Assembly: GCA_036751905.1 (NCBI GenBank)
Contig: DAIOTP010000106.1
Coordinates: forward strand, 1 to 12,463
Direction: 5' to 3'
Length of the DNA stretch: 12,463 nucleotides
From: T3Sed10-241 sp036751905
Lineage (GTDB): Bacteria > Bacteroidota > Bacteroidia > Flavobacteriales_D > Cryomorphaceae
Positions 1-6,333 of the stretch are shown in pieces (the stretch's first letter is position 1; each line of letters starts with the position of its first letter). The position numbers and the translations under genes were made by a program. Under the pieces are notes generated by a model. It saw only the letters and a list, made by a program, of their open reading frames with translations. It was not told where the DNA came from and did no database searches.

Positions 1-778
1 TGAAGTGGTATGTTTCGCCTGCAACGAGTTGGGCAAAAGCGGTGAGCAAGTGGGTATGTCCTGGCAAGGAGATGCTGTTGGACAGATTAGGATCGTTGTC
101 CATAAAATAAATGGCGTCTTCCACAAAATTCGGGTTGGCCTCAATGCATGTGCCGTTTTCATAAAATCCGGAGGAGGTGCCACTGTTAATTGTGTTAATT
201 CCCACAGGTGTGTCGGTATTTGGAATCGTTGCGATATTCACGGCATCATTGGTGAATGGGCCATCTATACCTGGGCCACTCAGGAAAATACCAAACACGT
301 CGTTGAACTGTGAACAAGTAAAGTTTGGATACTCCTGACTTGCAAAGATGTAATCGATTAAAAAGGTATCGGTCACAGCTGTAAAGTCAAATTCTACGAT
401 AGCACAATTGTTCATTGGAACTCCTGAAATGGCGATCAGATCCGGGTCATTTTGAAAACTTTCTCCAAGAAAGCCGTATTGCCCATTGATTACAGATGCA
501 CGGGCGGTAGCCATTACCATGCCTTGCTGTATGGGAAAAGCCGATGAATCTATTTGAAAAGCTGCGCATTGCAAGTTTAGCAATTGGTCGGCGGGTACAC
601 CATTGTAAGTAATGTTGAAGGCGCTGAGTCCTTCGCCGAGCAGCACGTCATTTACAAGTTGCTCTACGGAATATGTTTCGTCTACAGTAACCTGCGCAGT
701 ACTGCGGTTGCTAAATAATAAGGAAAGGCCGGCCACAGCAGCAGTGGCCAAAATCTTGAAGGAGGTAGTTGGTCGCAT
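1..778 (-). CDS. Choice-of-anchor L domain secreted protein (C-terminus beyond window edge)
   Basis: The minus-strand frame stays open from an ATG at 778 to the window edge, giving 259 residues with no stop. Residues 1-28 look like a signal peptide (charged MRPTTSFK start, hydrophobic core, cut after STAQ). The mature part matches the choice-of-anchor L family as I know it: a VEQLVNDVLLGEG start, a VMATARAS strand, then FDFTAVTDTFLIDYIFASQEYPNF, here seen as its pieces VEFDFTAV and YIFASQEYPNF, followed by DVFGIFLSGPG. Such Bacteroidota proteins are exported by Sec, cross the outer membrane by T9SS, and usually end in a sorting domain, which would lie outside this window. The gene is divergent from crtY with 242 bp between the starts. 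The sequence GTCATTTG (806-813, minus) is only a poor match to the -7 element. Substrate or binding partner cannot be told. Confidence 0.85.
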   Translation of the reverse strand, partial: MRPTTSFKILATAAVAGLSLLFSNRSTAQVTVDETYSVEQLVNDVLLGEGLSAFNITYNGVPADQLLNLQCAAFQIDSSAFPIQQGMVMATARASVINGQYGFLGESFQNDPDLIAISGVPMNNCAIVEFDFTAVTDTFLIDYIFASQEYPNFTCSQFNDVFGIFLSGPGIDGPFTNDAVNIATIPNTDTPVGINTINSGTSSGFYENGTCIEANPNFVEDAIYFMDNDPNLSNSISLPGHTHLLTAFAQLVAGETYHF

Positions 779-1020
779 AAGAATGGTTTAATTGGTTATT
801 GTATGCAAATGACGTTGGCAGGCTTTTAGGGTTGTCCCTTCCGGTGTGAAGAAAACTTGAAATGATTGCAAAATGGGAGTGTTCATTTTCAGTTGCAAAC
901 TTGGCAGCACTCCTGCATCTTCCCTCCTTTTCTGCCTGCTGCTTGAACATTAAGCCCATTATAATCCTTATTACAGGATTCATCCCTGACCATAGAATTA
1001 AATCGAGACCATTTGCACGC

Positions 1021-2226
1021 ATGAGCGCAACCAGAGAACCTCAACACTACCAGTACTGCATCGTAGGTGCTGGGGCATCGGGTTTGTGGCTGGCGCTGGC
1101 CATGCTCGAGGAAGGCTTGCTGGAGCATGGCAGTCTGTGCATTGTGGAGGCGGAGGCCAACAAGGCCAATGACCGCACCTGGTGCTACTGGGCGCCTGAA
1201 AGCATTCAGTCTGGCGACCTGCCGCAGGATGAGTGGCGCATTTTCAAACATCCCTCCAAAGCCGGCAAGCTGGCAGCTATTGCGCCCTACCGTTATTTTC
1301 ACCTGCGCAGCGCCGACTTCTACGCTTTTGCGAAAAGCAAATTGCAAGCCTGTGCCAACGTACACTGGATGCAGGCGGAAGTGAGCGGCTTCGACGAAAC
1401 GGAAGGCAAGGTGCTGCTTCACAGCACAGCAGGACGATGGAGCAGCAGCCACGTCTTCATATCGGCCATGCCGCGCAACGATACACCATGGAGCGCCAAG
1501 GTGCCGGCATTTTTGCAAAATGAAGCAGCGGGCAGTCCCCTACTCCTCTGGCAATCGTTCGTAGGATGGCGCGTGCGCAGCACTGAACCGATTTTCCGGA
1601 AGGATGCAGCCACCCTCATGCACTTTGACATAGACCAGCTAGGCAGCACACAGTTCATTTACGAGTTGCCCTTTTCGGCAAATGAAGCCCTGGTGGAACT
1701 CACCCGTTTCGGAGAGAAGCGACTCAGCAAGGAAGAAGCCCTGCCCCTGCTCGAGGCACAGCTCGCACAGCTGGGAGGCAGTTACGAAATCATGGAATGG
1801 GAAGTTGGCGCCATCCCAATGACCCCCATGCTCGACATGCGGCGCAGGCAGCTGCCCCACGATTCACGCGTGGTGTTCATCGGCACGCCCGGCGGTGCAG
1901 TAAAGCCTACTACGGGCTATGCCTTCAAGCGCATGGAAGCCTATGCCCGGCATTTGGCGAAAGCCCTAAAGGCCAAAACAGCACTGCCCACCATGCAGCG
2001 CAAGTGGCGCTTCAGGCTGTACGACATCCTGCTGCTACAAATACTCCGCGACAAGGCGCACCGCGGCCGCGAAGTGTTTCTGCGCCTCTTTGACACCCAG
2101 CCATTGCCGAGGGTGCTCAAGTTTCTCGATGAAGAAACCAGCCTCGTTGAGGAAATGCTCATCTTCAGCCGCATGCCCAAACGCCTCTTTCTGTTGAGTT
2201 TGTTGAAGTATATTCGCAAGGCATGA
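1021..2226 (+). CDS. crtY: Lycopene beta-cyclase (CrtY type)
   Basis: A 401-residue FAD/NAD(P)-fold enzyme that cyclises both ends of lycopene to give beta-carotene, probably at the membrane surface. Seen in the sequence: the dinucleotide-binding motif IVGAGASG at residues 14-21 with the acidic VEAE after the second strand, the cyclase motif DRTWCYW at 51-57, ELPFSANEALVELTRF in the middle of the protein, and the C-terminal family motif IGTPGGAVKPTTGY at 287-300. The open frame extends upstream to 862, but those residues have no family character and the nucleotide-binding fold begins about 10 residues after the ATG at 1021, so I start there. Length is normal for bacterial CrtY. The stop overlaps the blh start by 4 bp (ATGA), so the two are translationally coupled. 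No crtE, crtB or crtI is present nearby. Confidence 0.93.
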   Translation: MSATREPQHYQYCIVGAGASGLWLALAMLEEGLLEHGSLCIVEAEANKANDRTWCYWAPESIQSGDLPQDEWRIFKHPSKAGKLAAIAPYRYFHLRSADFYAFAKSKLQACANVHWMQAEVSGFDETEGKVLLHSTAGRWSSSHVFISAMPRNDTPWSAKVPAFLQNEAAGSPLLLWQSFVGWRVRSTEPIFRKDAATLMHFDIDQLGSTQFIYELPFSANEALVELTRFGEKRLSKEEALPLLEAQLAQLGGSYEIMEWEVGAIPMTPMLDMRRRQLPHDSRVVFIGTPGGAVKPTTGYAFKRMEAYARHLAKALKAKTALPTMQRKWRFRLYDILLLQILRDKAHRGREVFLRLFDTQPLPRVLKFLDEETSLVEEMLIFSRMPKRLFLLSLLKYIRKA

Positions 2227-3155
2227 GCTATGCCCATTCTTCCATGATGAAAGCGCAACTCGCCTTGCAGGCGGGGCTTGCCTTATTGTACCTGATTTTG
2301 CCTTGGACCCCCACTGCTGAGGCCTCGGTGGCAGGACTGCTGCTGTGTACTGTGGGCATTCCACACGGCGCCAATGACTACCTGTACCGCAAGGAGATGG
2401 GGCAGCAAGGCATTGCACTATTCACCCTGCGCTACCTCGGGGCAATGGCCCTCTACGCCCTCCTGTGGTGGTGGCTTCCTATGGCGGCACTGCTGCTATT
2501 TTTCGCCATCAGCTTCCACCATTTTGGGCAGAGCAATTTCGAAAGCGCCCGCTGGCGCCATGCCCCTGCCTTGCTTTGGGGGGGCTACATCCTCATTGTT
2601 CCGGTGCTCCTGCATTGGGAGGAGGCCATGGGCATTTTCATGCAAATGATGCAGCCCCTCAGCGACACACAAATGAATGAGGAAGAATTTATTACTGGAA
2701 GTAGGGCGCCATGGCAGTACGCAGGCATGGCCCTTACCGGAGGTGCTTACCTCGTTGCCCTCTTTTTTAACGAAAGTGCACATAAGCCCATATACTTCCT
2801 GCAATTCGTGCTGGTGAGTACATGGTACTTGCTTACGCCCTTGCTCTTTGGCTTTGTGGTGGTTTTTTGCCTGTGGCACTCCCTGCAATCGCTGCGGCAC
2901 CAGGTACAGCATCAGCATGCGGCACACGGATGGAGCACGGGCCGCTTTGTGAAAGCCATGCTGCCCTTTAGCGCAGCTGCACTGGGTGGCTTTGCGGCCT
3001 ACGTGTGGTGGCGTGGATTCCACATCGGCGAGGCATTTATCCTGCTCTCGCTCATTACCCTGCCGCATGTATTGGTGATGCATAAATTGCATACCATTGA
3101 CGGTCTTGACCTTGCTACAAACAAAACAGCCCCCATCTCTCAAGATGAAGGCTGA
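2223..3155 (+). CDS. blh: Brp/Blh family beta-carotene 15,15'-dioxygenase
   Basis: A 310-residue, strongly hydrophobic membrane protein of the Brp/Blh family, which splits beta-carotene into two retinal molecules using a histidine-bound iron. Family signatures are present: GIPHGANDYL (His48), SFHHFGQSNF (His99, His100), LWHSLQSLRH (His219, His226) and LPHVLVMHKLH (His282, His287, His290), each in or next to a hydrophobic segment. These are the conserved histidine positions of the family, so the enzyme looks intact. The start at 2223 overlaps the crtY stop and is preceded by AAGG at a short distance; a start at the MM pair (residues 8-9) is also possible. Its partner crtY supplies the substrate directly. 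Retinal made here would serve a rhodopsin, none of which is in the window. Residues after about 292 are a short polar tail. Confidence 0.92.
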   Translation: MSYAHSSMMKAQLALQAGLALLYLILPWTPTAEASVAGLLLCTVGIPHGANDYLYRKEMGQQGIALFTLRYLGAMALYALLWWWLPMAALLLFFAISFHHFGQSNFESARWRHAPALLWGGYILIVPVLLHWEEAMGIFMQMMQPLSDTQMNEEEFITGSRAPWQYAGMALTGGAYLVALFFNESAHKPIYFLQFVLVSTWYLLTPLLFGFVVVFCLWHSLQSLRHQVQHQHAAHGWSTGRFVKAMLPFSAAALGGFAAYVWWRGFHIGEAFILLSLITLPHVLVMHKLHTIDGLDLATNKTAPISQDEG

Positions 3156-3437
3156 ATCGTTTCATAGCACTTTATAGCTGTCAATTACCGTGCCATAAAA
3201 TATACTGCCGTACCCGCATCACATCCGCGTAGAATGCACCCATCCGAAAATGATGGTTAAGGGCACAAATAAGGGTCGAAATCGAACTGCGCAGGGACAA
3301 ACATTTGAAAGCTTATCGACATTGTGGGTTTGGTCACCCAAATTATGCGGAGCCTGAGCAAAAGAGCAGCCTGAGCCCATATGAAATCTGACGGGCTCAA
3401 AAACCGTAATGTTTACATCATGCACTGTGGACAGCAT
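3156..3437 (+). other. Intergenic stretch without a recognisable gene
   Basis: I find no coding region, RNA gene or clear terminator here. The longest forward frame from an ATG is only a few dozen codons and resembles nothing known. A short direct repeat (AGCCTGAGC twice, about 3351-3378) is the only structure seen. The 3' part may be the badly decayed upstream end of the pseudogene that follows, since GCGG-AGCCTGAGC loosely recalls the stretch just after the coiled coil of the intact gene, but this is too weak to call. Confidence 0.5.
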
Positions 3438-3630
3438 GCAATGGATTACCAAGTGCCTTCCGGCAAAAATGCCCTGCTCAGCACCAGCGCCGCCACCGTA
3501 CAGGTGTTGCCTCCATGCACAGAACAATCAGGTGGAAATAAGCACCGGACAACTGGCCTCGGGCGTGTATGTGTACAGCCTGATTATGGATACTAATATA
3601 CACATGAGCAAATGGATAATGGTGCAATAA
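3438..3630 (+). pseudogene. Decayed T9SS type A sorting domain, copy of the 3' end of the downstream S74 gene
   Basis: This is the last part of a gene homologous to the fibre-like protein at 3870-6017. In one frame, MDYQVPSGKNALL (3441 on) matches IDYFVPARSNATL of the intact protein. The match then moves to a second frame, where AQNNQVEISTGQLASGVYVY and then SLIMD...HMSKWIMVQ-stop (ending 3630) match the intact C-terminus residue by residue. By alignment, the frame change is explained by loss of about 11 bases near 3510-3513, where the intact gene codes MQQRL. No signal peptide or body of the gene is visible upstream. It is therefore a 5'-truncated, frameshifted remnant. A related terminator follows at 3659-3690. 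Confidence 0.85.
3515..3591 (+). repeat. 77-bp direct repeat shared with 5902-5978
   Basis: Positions 3515-3591 and 5902-5978 are identical at 74 of 77 bases by eye (differences at offsets 26, 45 and 57). The regions on either side still align but are much more diverged. The repeat covers the core of the T9SS type A domain (AQNNQVEISTGQL...VYSLIMD). Confidence 0.93.
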
Positions 3631-3658
3631 ACCACTTATGTGCATACACATGAACAAT

Positions 3659-3690
3659 GGGGCGGAGCAATGATCCGCCTCTGTTTTTTT
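3659..3690 (+). terminator. Rho-independent terminator after the pseudogene
   Basis: GGCGGA (3661-3666) pairs with TCCGCC (3674-3679) around a 7-base loop, and a TCTG then seven T follow. It lies 28 bp after the remnant's stop, nearly the same distance as the intact gene's terminator from its stop, and the two hairpins are related in sequence (both carry CAATG at the tip). Confidence 0.8.
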
Positions 3691-3750
3691 GCGGAAGTGG
3701 TGCGGCTGCACCATCCAATTTAAAGGACCAACCATGAAATATTAAGCACC

Positions 3751-3782
3751 AATGATGCAATATCAATCACGAATGATGTAAT
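3751..3782 (+). repeat. Paired 11-bp direct repeat, possible regulator site
   Basis: AATGATGCAAT (3751-3761) and AATGATGTAAT (3772-3782) differ at one base and start 21 bp apart, two helical turns. The second copy covers the place where a -33 element would be expected for the -7 element at 3796. A binding site for an activator is a reasonable guess, not shown. Confidence 0.4.
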
Positions 3783-3795
3783 GACAATTGCAAAA

Positions 3796-3803
3796 TATCT
3801 TTG
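3796..3803 (+). promoter_or_regulatory. Bacteroidota -7 promoter element (TATCTTTG)
   Basis: An exact match to TAnnTTTG, 66 bp before the ATG at 3870. No TTG is seen about 19-21 bp upstream, so the -33 element is missing or weak. It supports 3870 as start and argues against an in-frame TTG at 3801, which lies inside the element. Confidence 0.6.
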
Positions 3804-3869
3804 TCTATTCTATTTTCGCATCCTGTTTGTTTAAAGACCCAATTGTTTCAAAATAACCCAATCAGATCA

Positions 3870-6017
3870 ATGAAAAAACTATTTACCTCAACTGCTTCAA
3901 AGCTTTTGATACCCTTTTTCACAATCTTAACCATTCAAGCCCATGGCCAAACCATCAATATTGGGCCCAACCAGTACGCCTTCCGCTTTACGCAAAACCC
4001 GAATATAGGGCTCTTCTTCAACGCTGCCGGTCAGCGCTACGAGTTCCGAAACGGCTTGGCCAACCCCGTATTTGCTTTCGACGCCAATAATGGGCGTATG
4101 ACTACCAATATAGAGTTTAACCCGGGAAGCGACCTCCTCGTGGGTGCCAACCGCTACGCCTTCAGGTCATCGGTGGCACCAAATGTGGGGCTCTTTGCCA
4201 CCAACAACCGCATTCAGTTTCTCAACGCTTCGGCCTCTCCTATTTTTTCTATCAATATTGCCGATGGATCTTGGGATACCGACCTGAGGTTTCTACCGGG
4301 TAAAACACTGAGGGTGGCCAACGAGGAGTTCATTTTTAAATCAGCCAATGACCCGCTAAAGGGGTTGCTGGCAAACAACCTTGGATATGCTTTTACAGGA
4401 AGTGATGGCTTGATTCAAATCACTATTAACCCAGACTTTGGATCGATAAATACGCCGGGCATTATTTCGGCAGGAAGCGGATCGTCGGTGCTTTGGAACA
4501 TGGCCCACAGTTGGGGCAACCACGCCACCGCAGGCTACCTCACAGCCGAGACCGATCCGAAAATAGCAGCCCTCAGCAATCAGGCCGTGCCCCGTTGGAA
4601 CGGCACCCAACTTGTTGGCGGCAGCGTGAACGACAATGGGAACAATGTAGGTATAGGCAGTACACCTTCATTGAACTCCAAGCTCTTTGTAAGCGGCACA
4701 GGCTTGAGCAATACGCCCGGACAACGCGCCTTATATAGTACGCGCCTTGGTGGCAGCGAGAATAGTGCCTACCTCAGTTCCAGTTGGGCTTCGACAAATC
4801 AGGCAGCAGCCGTAGCAGCATTCAACAGTTGGGGTAACAGCTACACGGCAGCGGTACATGGTTCAGCTTTTTTGGACTATGAAAATACCGCAGCCGTAAT
4901 AGGTGCCAGTCAAGACGGCGCTACATTTGGCGCACTTGGATATAGATCCGGAGGTCTAAAAGCCGGCTACTTTGTAGGCAATGTGGAGGTAAGAGGAGCA
5001 GGCACCAGCAACCCTAACCTGCGGATTGCGGCAGGATCAACCGGAGAATCAGAACTTGACCTCTCTGTAAGCGGATTGTTTCGTTCTCCTTGGCGAATAC
5101 GAAACAATGGAAGTGTAATTTTATTCTCACGGAGCGTAGATCAAGTCTATGGTTCTCTGATAGATGGGCTGCGAGTGGGTATTTTCAGTGTTTCACCTGG
5201 TGATAACAATTCAGTTACTTTAGGAGAAAGCAGCCTCAGATGGACCACCGTATTCGCCACCAATGGTACCATCAATACCAGCGATGCCCGGGAGAAGAAG
5301 AACGTAGAAGACCTGCGCTATGGCCTGGAGAAGGTGATGGAGCTGCGACCTGTGAGCTTTGAGTGGAACGACCAGCCTGATGAAGGTAAAAAGCTGGGCC
5401 TCATAGCCCAAGAACTACAACAAGTGCTGCCCGAGGTAGTGCGTGATTGGGATTATGAGGAAGACGAAAGCGGCCAAAGACACAAAGTGGAAGCCCAAAG
5501 GCTGGGCGTTTATTACAGCGACATTATACCCGTTCTTATCAAGGCCATACAGGAGCAGCAAGCCCAGATTGAAAATCTGGAACCGACCAAAGTGGAAGCC
5601 TTGCAGCAGGAACTCAGTGAAGTAAAGTCACACAATGAGCGCTTGCAAAGCACCCTTGACCAGGTACTTGAACGCCTCGCCGACCTGGAGCGCGGCCTGA
5701 GCTCATGCTGCGATGGCAGCCAGCAAGGCAGCAGCGCCCTCCCCTTCAAAGGATATAAGGACACAGCGCCATGGCTCGGCCAAAACCGCCCCAACCCCTT
5801 CACCGGCAGCACCGTGATTGACTACTTTGTGCCTGCGCGCAGTAATGCCACGCTCCATATCACCACCCTGAGCGGACAGCTCCTGATGCAGCAGCGCCTC
5901 GATGCACAGAACAATCAGGTGGAAATCAGCACCGGACAACTGGCCCCGGGCGTGTATCTGTACAGCCTGATTATGGATGGCGAGCTCATGATGAGCAAGC
6001 GCATGGTGGTGCAGTAA
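3870..6017 (+). CDS. Fibre-like secreted protein: N-terminal repeats, S74 intramolecular chaperone, T9SS type A sorting domain
   Basis: A 715-residue exported protein. Residues 1-27 form a signal peptide (MKKLFTSTASK, hydrophobic core, cut after AHGQ). Residues 30-200 are three related repeats. A WGNHATAGYLTAETDP segment near 215-232 and GIGSTPS...KLFVSGTG are typical of Bacteroidota tail-fibre-like proteins. From about 469 comes the peptidase S74 (endosialidase-type intramolecular chaperone) domain, NTSDAREKKN then GLIAQELQQVLPEVV. Ser471 and Lys476 have the spacing of the Ser-Lys dyad known from the self-cleaving MYRF protein. A Gln/Glu-rich coiled coil (about 545-605) suggests a trimer. 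WLGQNRPNPF at 635 starts the type A sorting tail, ending in SKRMVVQ. Start chosen at 3870 from the signal peptide and the promoter. It is probably a monocistronic gene. The ligand or surface role is unknown. Confidence 0.88.
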   Translation: MKKLFTSTASKLLIPFFTILTIQAHGQTINIGPNQYAFRFTQNPNIGLFFNAAGQRYEFRNGLANPVFAFDANNGRMTTNIEFNPGSDLLVGANRYAFRSSVAPNVGLFATNNRIQFLNASASPIFSINIADGSWDTDLRFLPGKTLRVANEEFIFKSANDPLKGLLANNLGYAFTGSDGLIQITINPDFGSINTPGIISAGSGSSVLWNMAHSWGNHATAGYLTAETDPKIAALSNQAVPRWNGTQLVGGSVNDNGNNVGIGSTPSLNSKLFVSGTGLSNTPGQRALYSTRLGGSENSAYLSSSWASTNQAAAVAAFNSWGNSYTAAVHGSAFLDYENTAAVIGASQDGATFGALGYRSGGLKAGYFVGNVEVRGAGTSNPNLRIAAGSTGESELDLSVSGLFRSPWRIRNNGSVILFSRSVDQVYGSLIDGLRVGIFSVSPGDNNSVTLGESSLRWTTVFATNGTINTSDAREKKNVEDLRYGLEKVMELRPVSFEWNDQPDEGKKLGLIAQELQQVLPEVVRDWDYEEDESGQRHKVEAQRLGVYYSDIIPVLIKAIQEQQAQIENLEPTKVEALQQELSEVKSHNERLQSTLDQVLERLADLERGLSSCCDGSQQGSSALPFKGYKDTAPWLGQNRPNPFTGSTVIDYFVPARSNATLHITTLSGQLLMQQRLDAQNNQVEISTGQLAPGVYLYSLIMDGELMMSKRMVVQ
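3957..4469 (+). repeat. Three tandem protein repeats of about 58 residues in the fibre-like protein
   Basis: Residues 30-88, 89-146 and 147-200 align: NQYAFRF / NRYAFRS / EEFIFKS, then PNIGLFF / PNVGLFA / PLKGLLA, then PVFAFDANNG / PIFSINIADG / GLIQITINPD. The third copy is the most diverged. Alternating aromatic and polar residues suggest beta strands, as in a beta-stacked fibre shaft. Similarity is at the protein level rather than in the DNA. Confidence 0.75.
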
Positions 6018-6043
6018 GTTGTTTAGCTTCTTTTTGCTTCAAT

Positions 6044-6072
6044 AAAGTGGCGGCGCAATGCGCCGCCACTTT
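6044..6072 (+). terminator. Strong hairpin terminator after the fibre-like gene
   Basis: A perfect 13-bp stem, AAAGTGGCGGCGC (6044-6056) with GCGCCGCCACTTT (6060-6072), around the loop AAT, starting 26 bp after the stop and followed by GTTATTTT. The sequence is nearly symmetric, with A-rich and T-rich flanks, so it could also stop transcription coming from the minus strand. Confidence 0.85.
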
Positions 6073-6085
6073 GTTATTTTACCAT

Positions 6086-6109
6086 AAAAAAAGCCCTAAA
6101 AAGGGCTTT
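6086..6109 (-). terminator. Rho-independent terminator of the tRNA-Arg gene
   Basis: On the minus strand AAAGCCC pairs with GGGCTTT (plus 6103-6109 with 6090-6096) around a 6-base loop, and the stem runs into seven T. It starts 3 bases after the tRNA 3' end. Confidence 0.85.
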
Positions 6110-6112
6110 GGG

Positions 6113-6186
<74 letters not shown>

Positions 6187-6215
6187 AAAATCAAATGGGT
6201 GCGCCAAAAGTGCTG

Positions 6216-6223
6216 CAAAAGTA
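6216..6223 (-). promoter_or_regulatory. -7 promoter element of tRNA-Arg (TACTTTTG)
   Basis: Read on the minus strand, TACTTTTG matches TAnnTTTG and ends 29 bases before the tRNA 5' end, a sensible distance. No clear -33 TTG is seen upstream. Confidence 0.5.
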
Positions 6224-6284
6224 ATACTTTATCCTTTATGTCGGTCCAGAGCGGGGAGGGCCTATCTCGGTTTTGCTTGTCAAA

Positions 6285-6313
6285 ACTTCGCAGCGAAGTA
6301 TTTACCTTCGCTG
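6285..6313 (+). promoter_or_regulatory. Three-arm inverted repeat before sulP, mutually exclusive hairpins
   Basis: ACTTCGC (6285-6291), GCGAAGT (6293-6299) and CTTCGC (6306-6311) alternate in orientation. The middle arm can pair with the first, or, as CAGCGAAG (6291-6298) with CTTCGCTG (6306-6313), form an 8-bp stem around a 7-base loop. The site ends 20 bp before the sulP ATG and has no following T run, so it is not a plain terminator. It could be an operator or an RNA switch controlling translation. The region has no coding character, which fits the later sulP start. Confidence 0.45.
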
Positions 6314-6333
6314 ACCACCTACAAACTACTCCC

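Noticed and set aside
961..990. TATAAT-like sequence and a weak AATCC/GGATT hairpin before crtY
   Set aside because: A sigma-70 type -10 box is not the Bacteroidota pattern, no matching upstream element is at the right distance, and a 5-bp stem is too weak to call.
862..1020. N-terminal extension of lycopene cyclase back to an ATG at 862
   Set aside because: The 53 extra residues have no family match, while the nucleotide-binding fold begins right after 1021. The stretch is the divergent promoter region.
889..1518. Minus-strand frame of 209 codons opposite crtY
   Set aside because: It lies opposite a well-supported enzyme gene and resembles no protein family; it is explained by codon bias of the opposite strand.
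3219..3527. Minus-strand frame of 102 codons in the intergenic region
   Set aside because: It overlaps the clear pseudogene on the other strand, and its translation has no recognisable feature.
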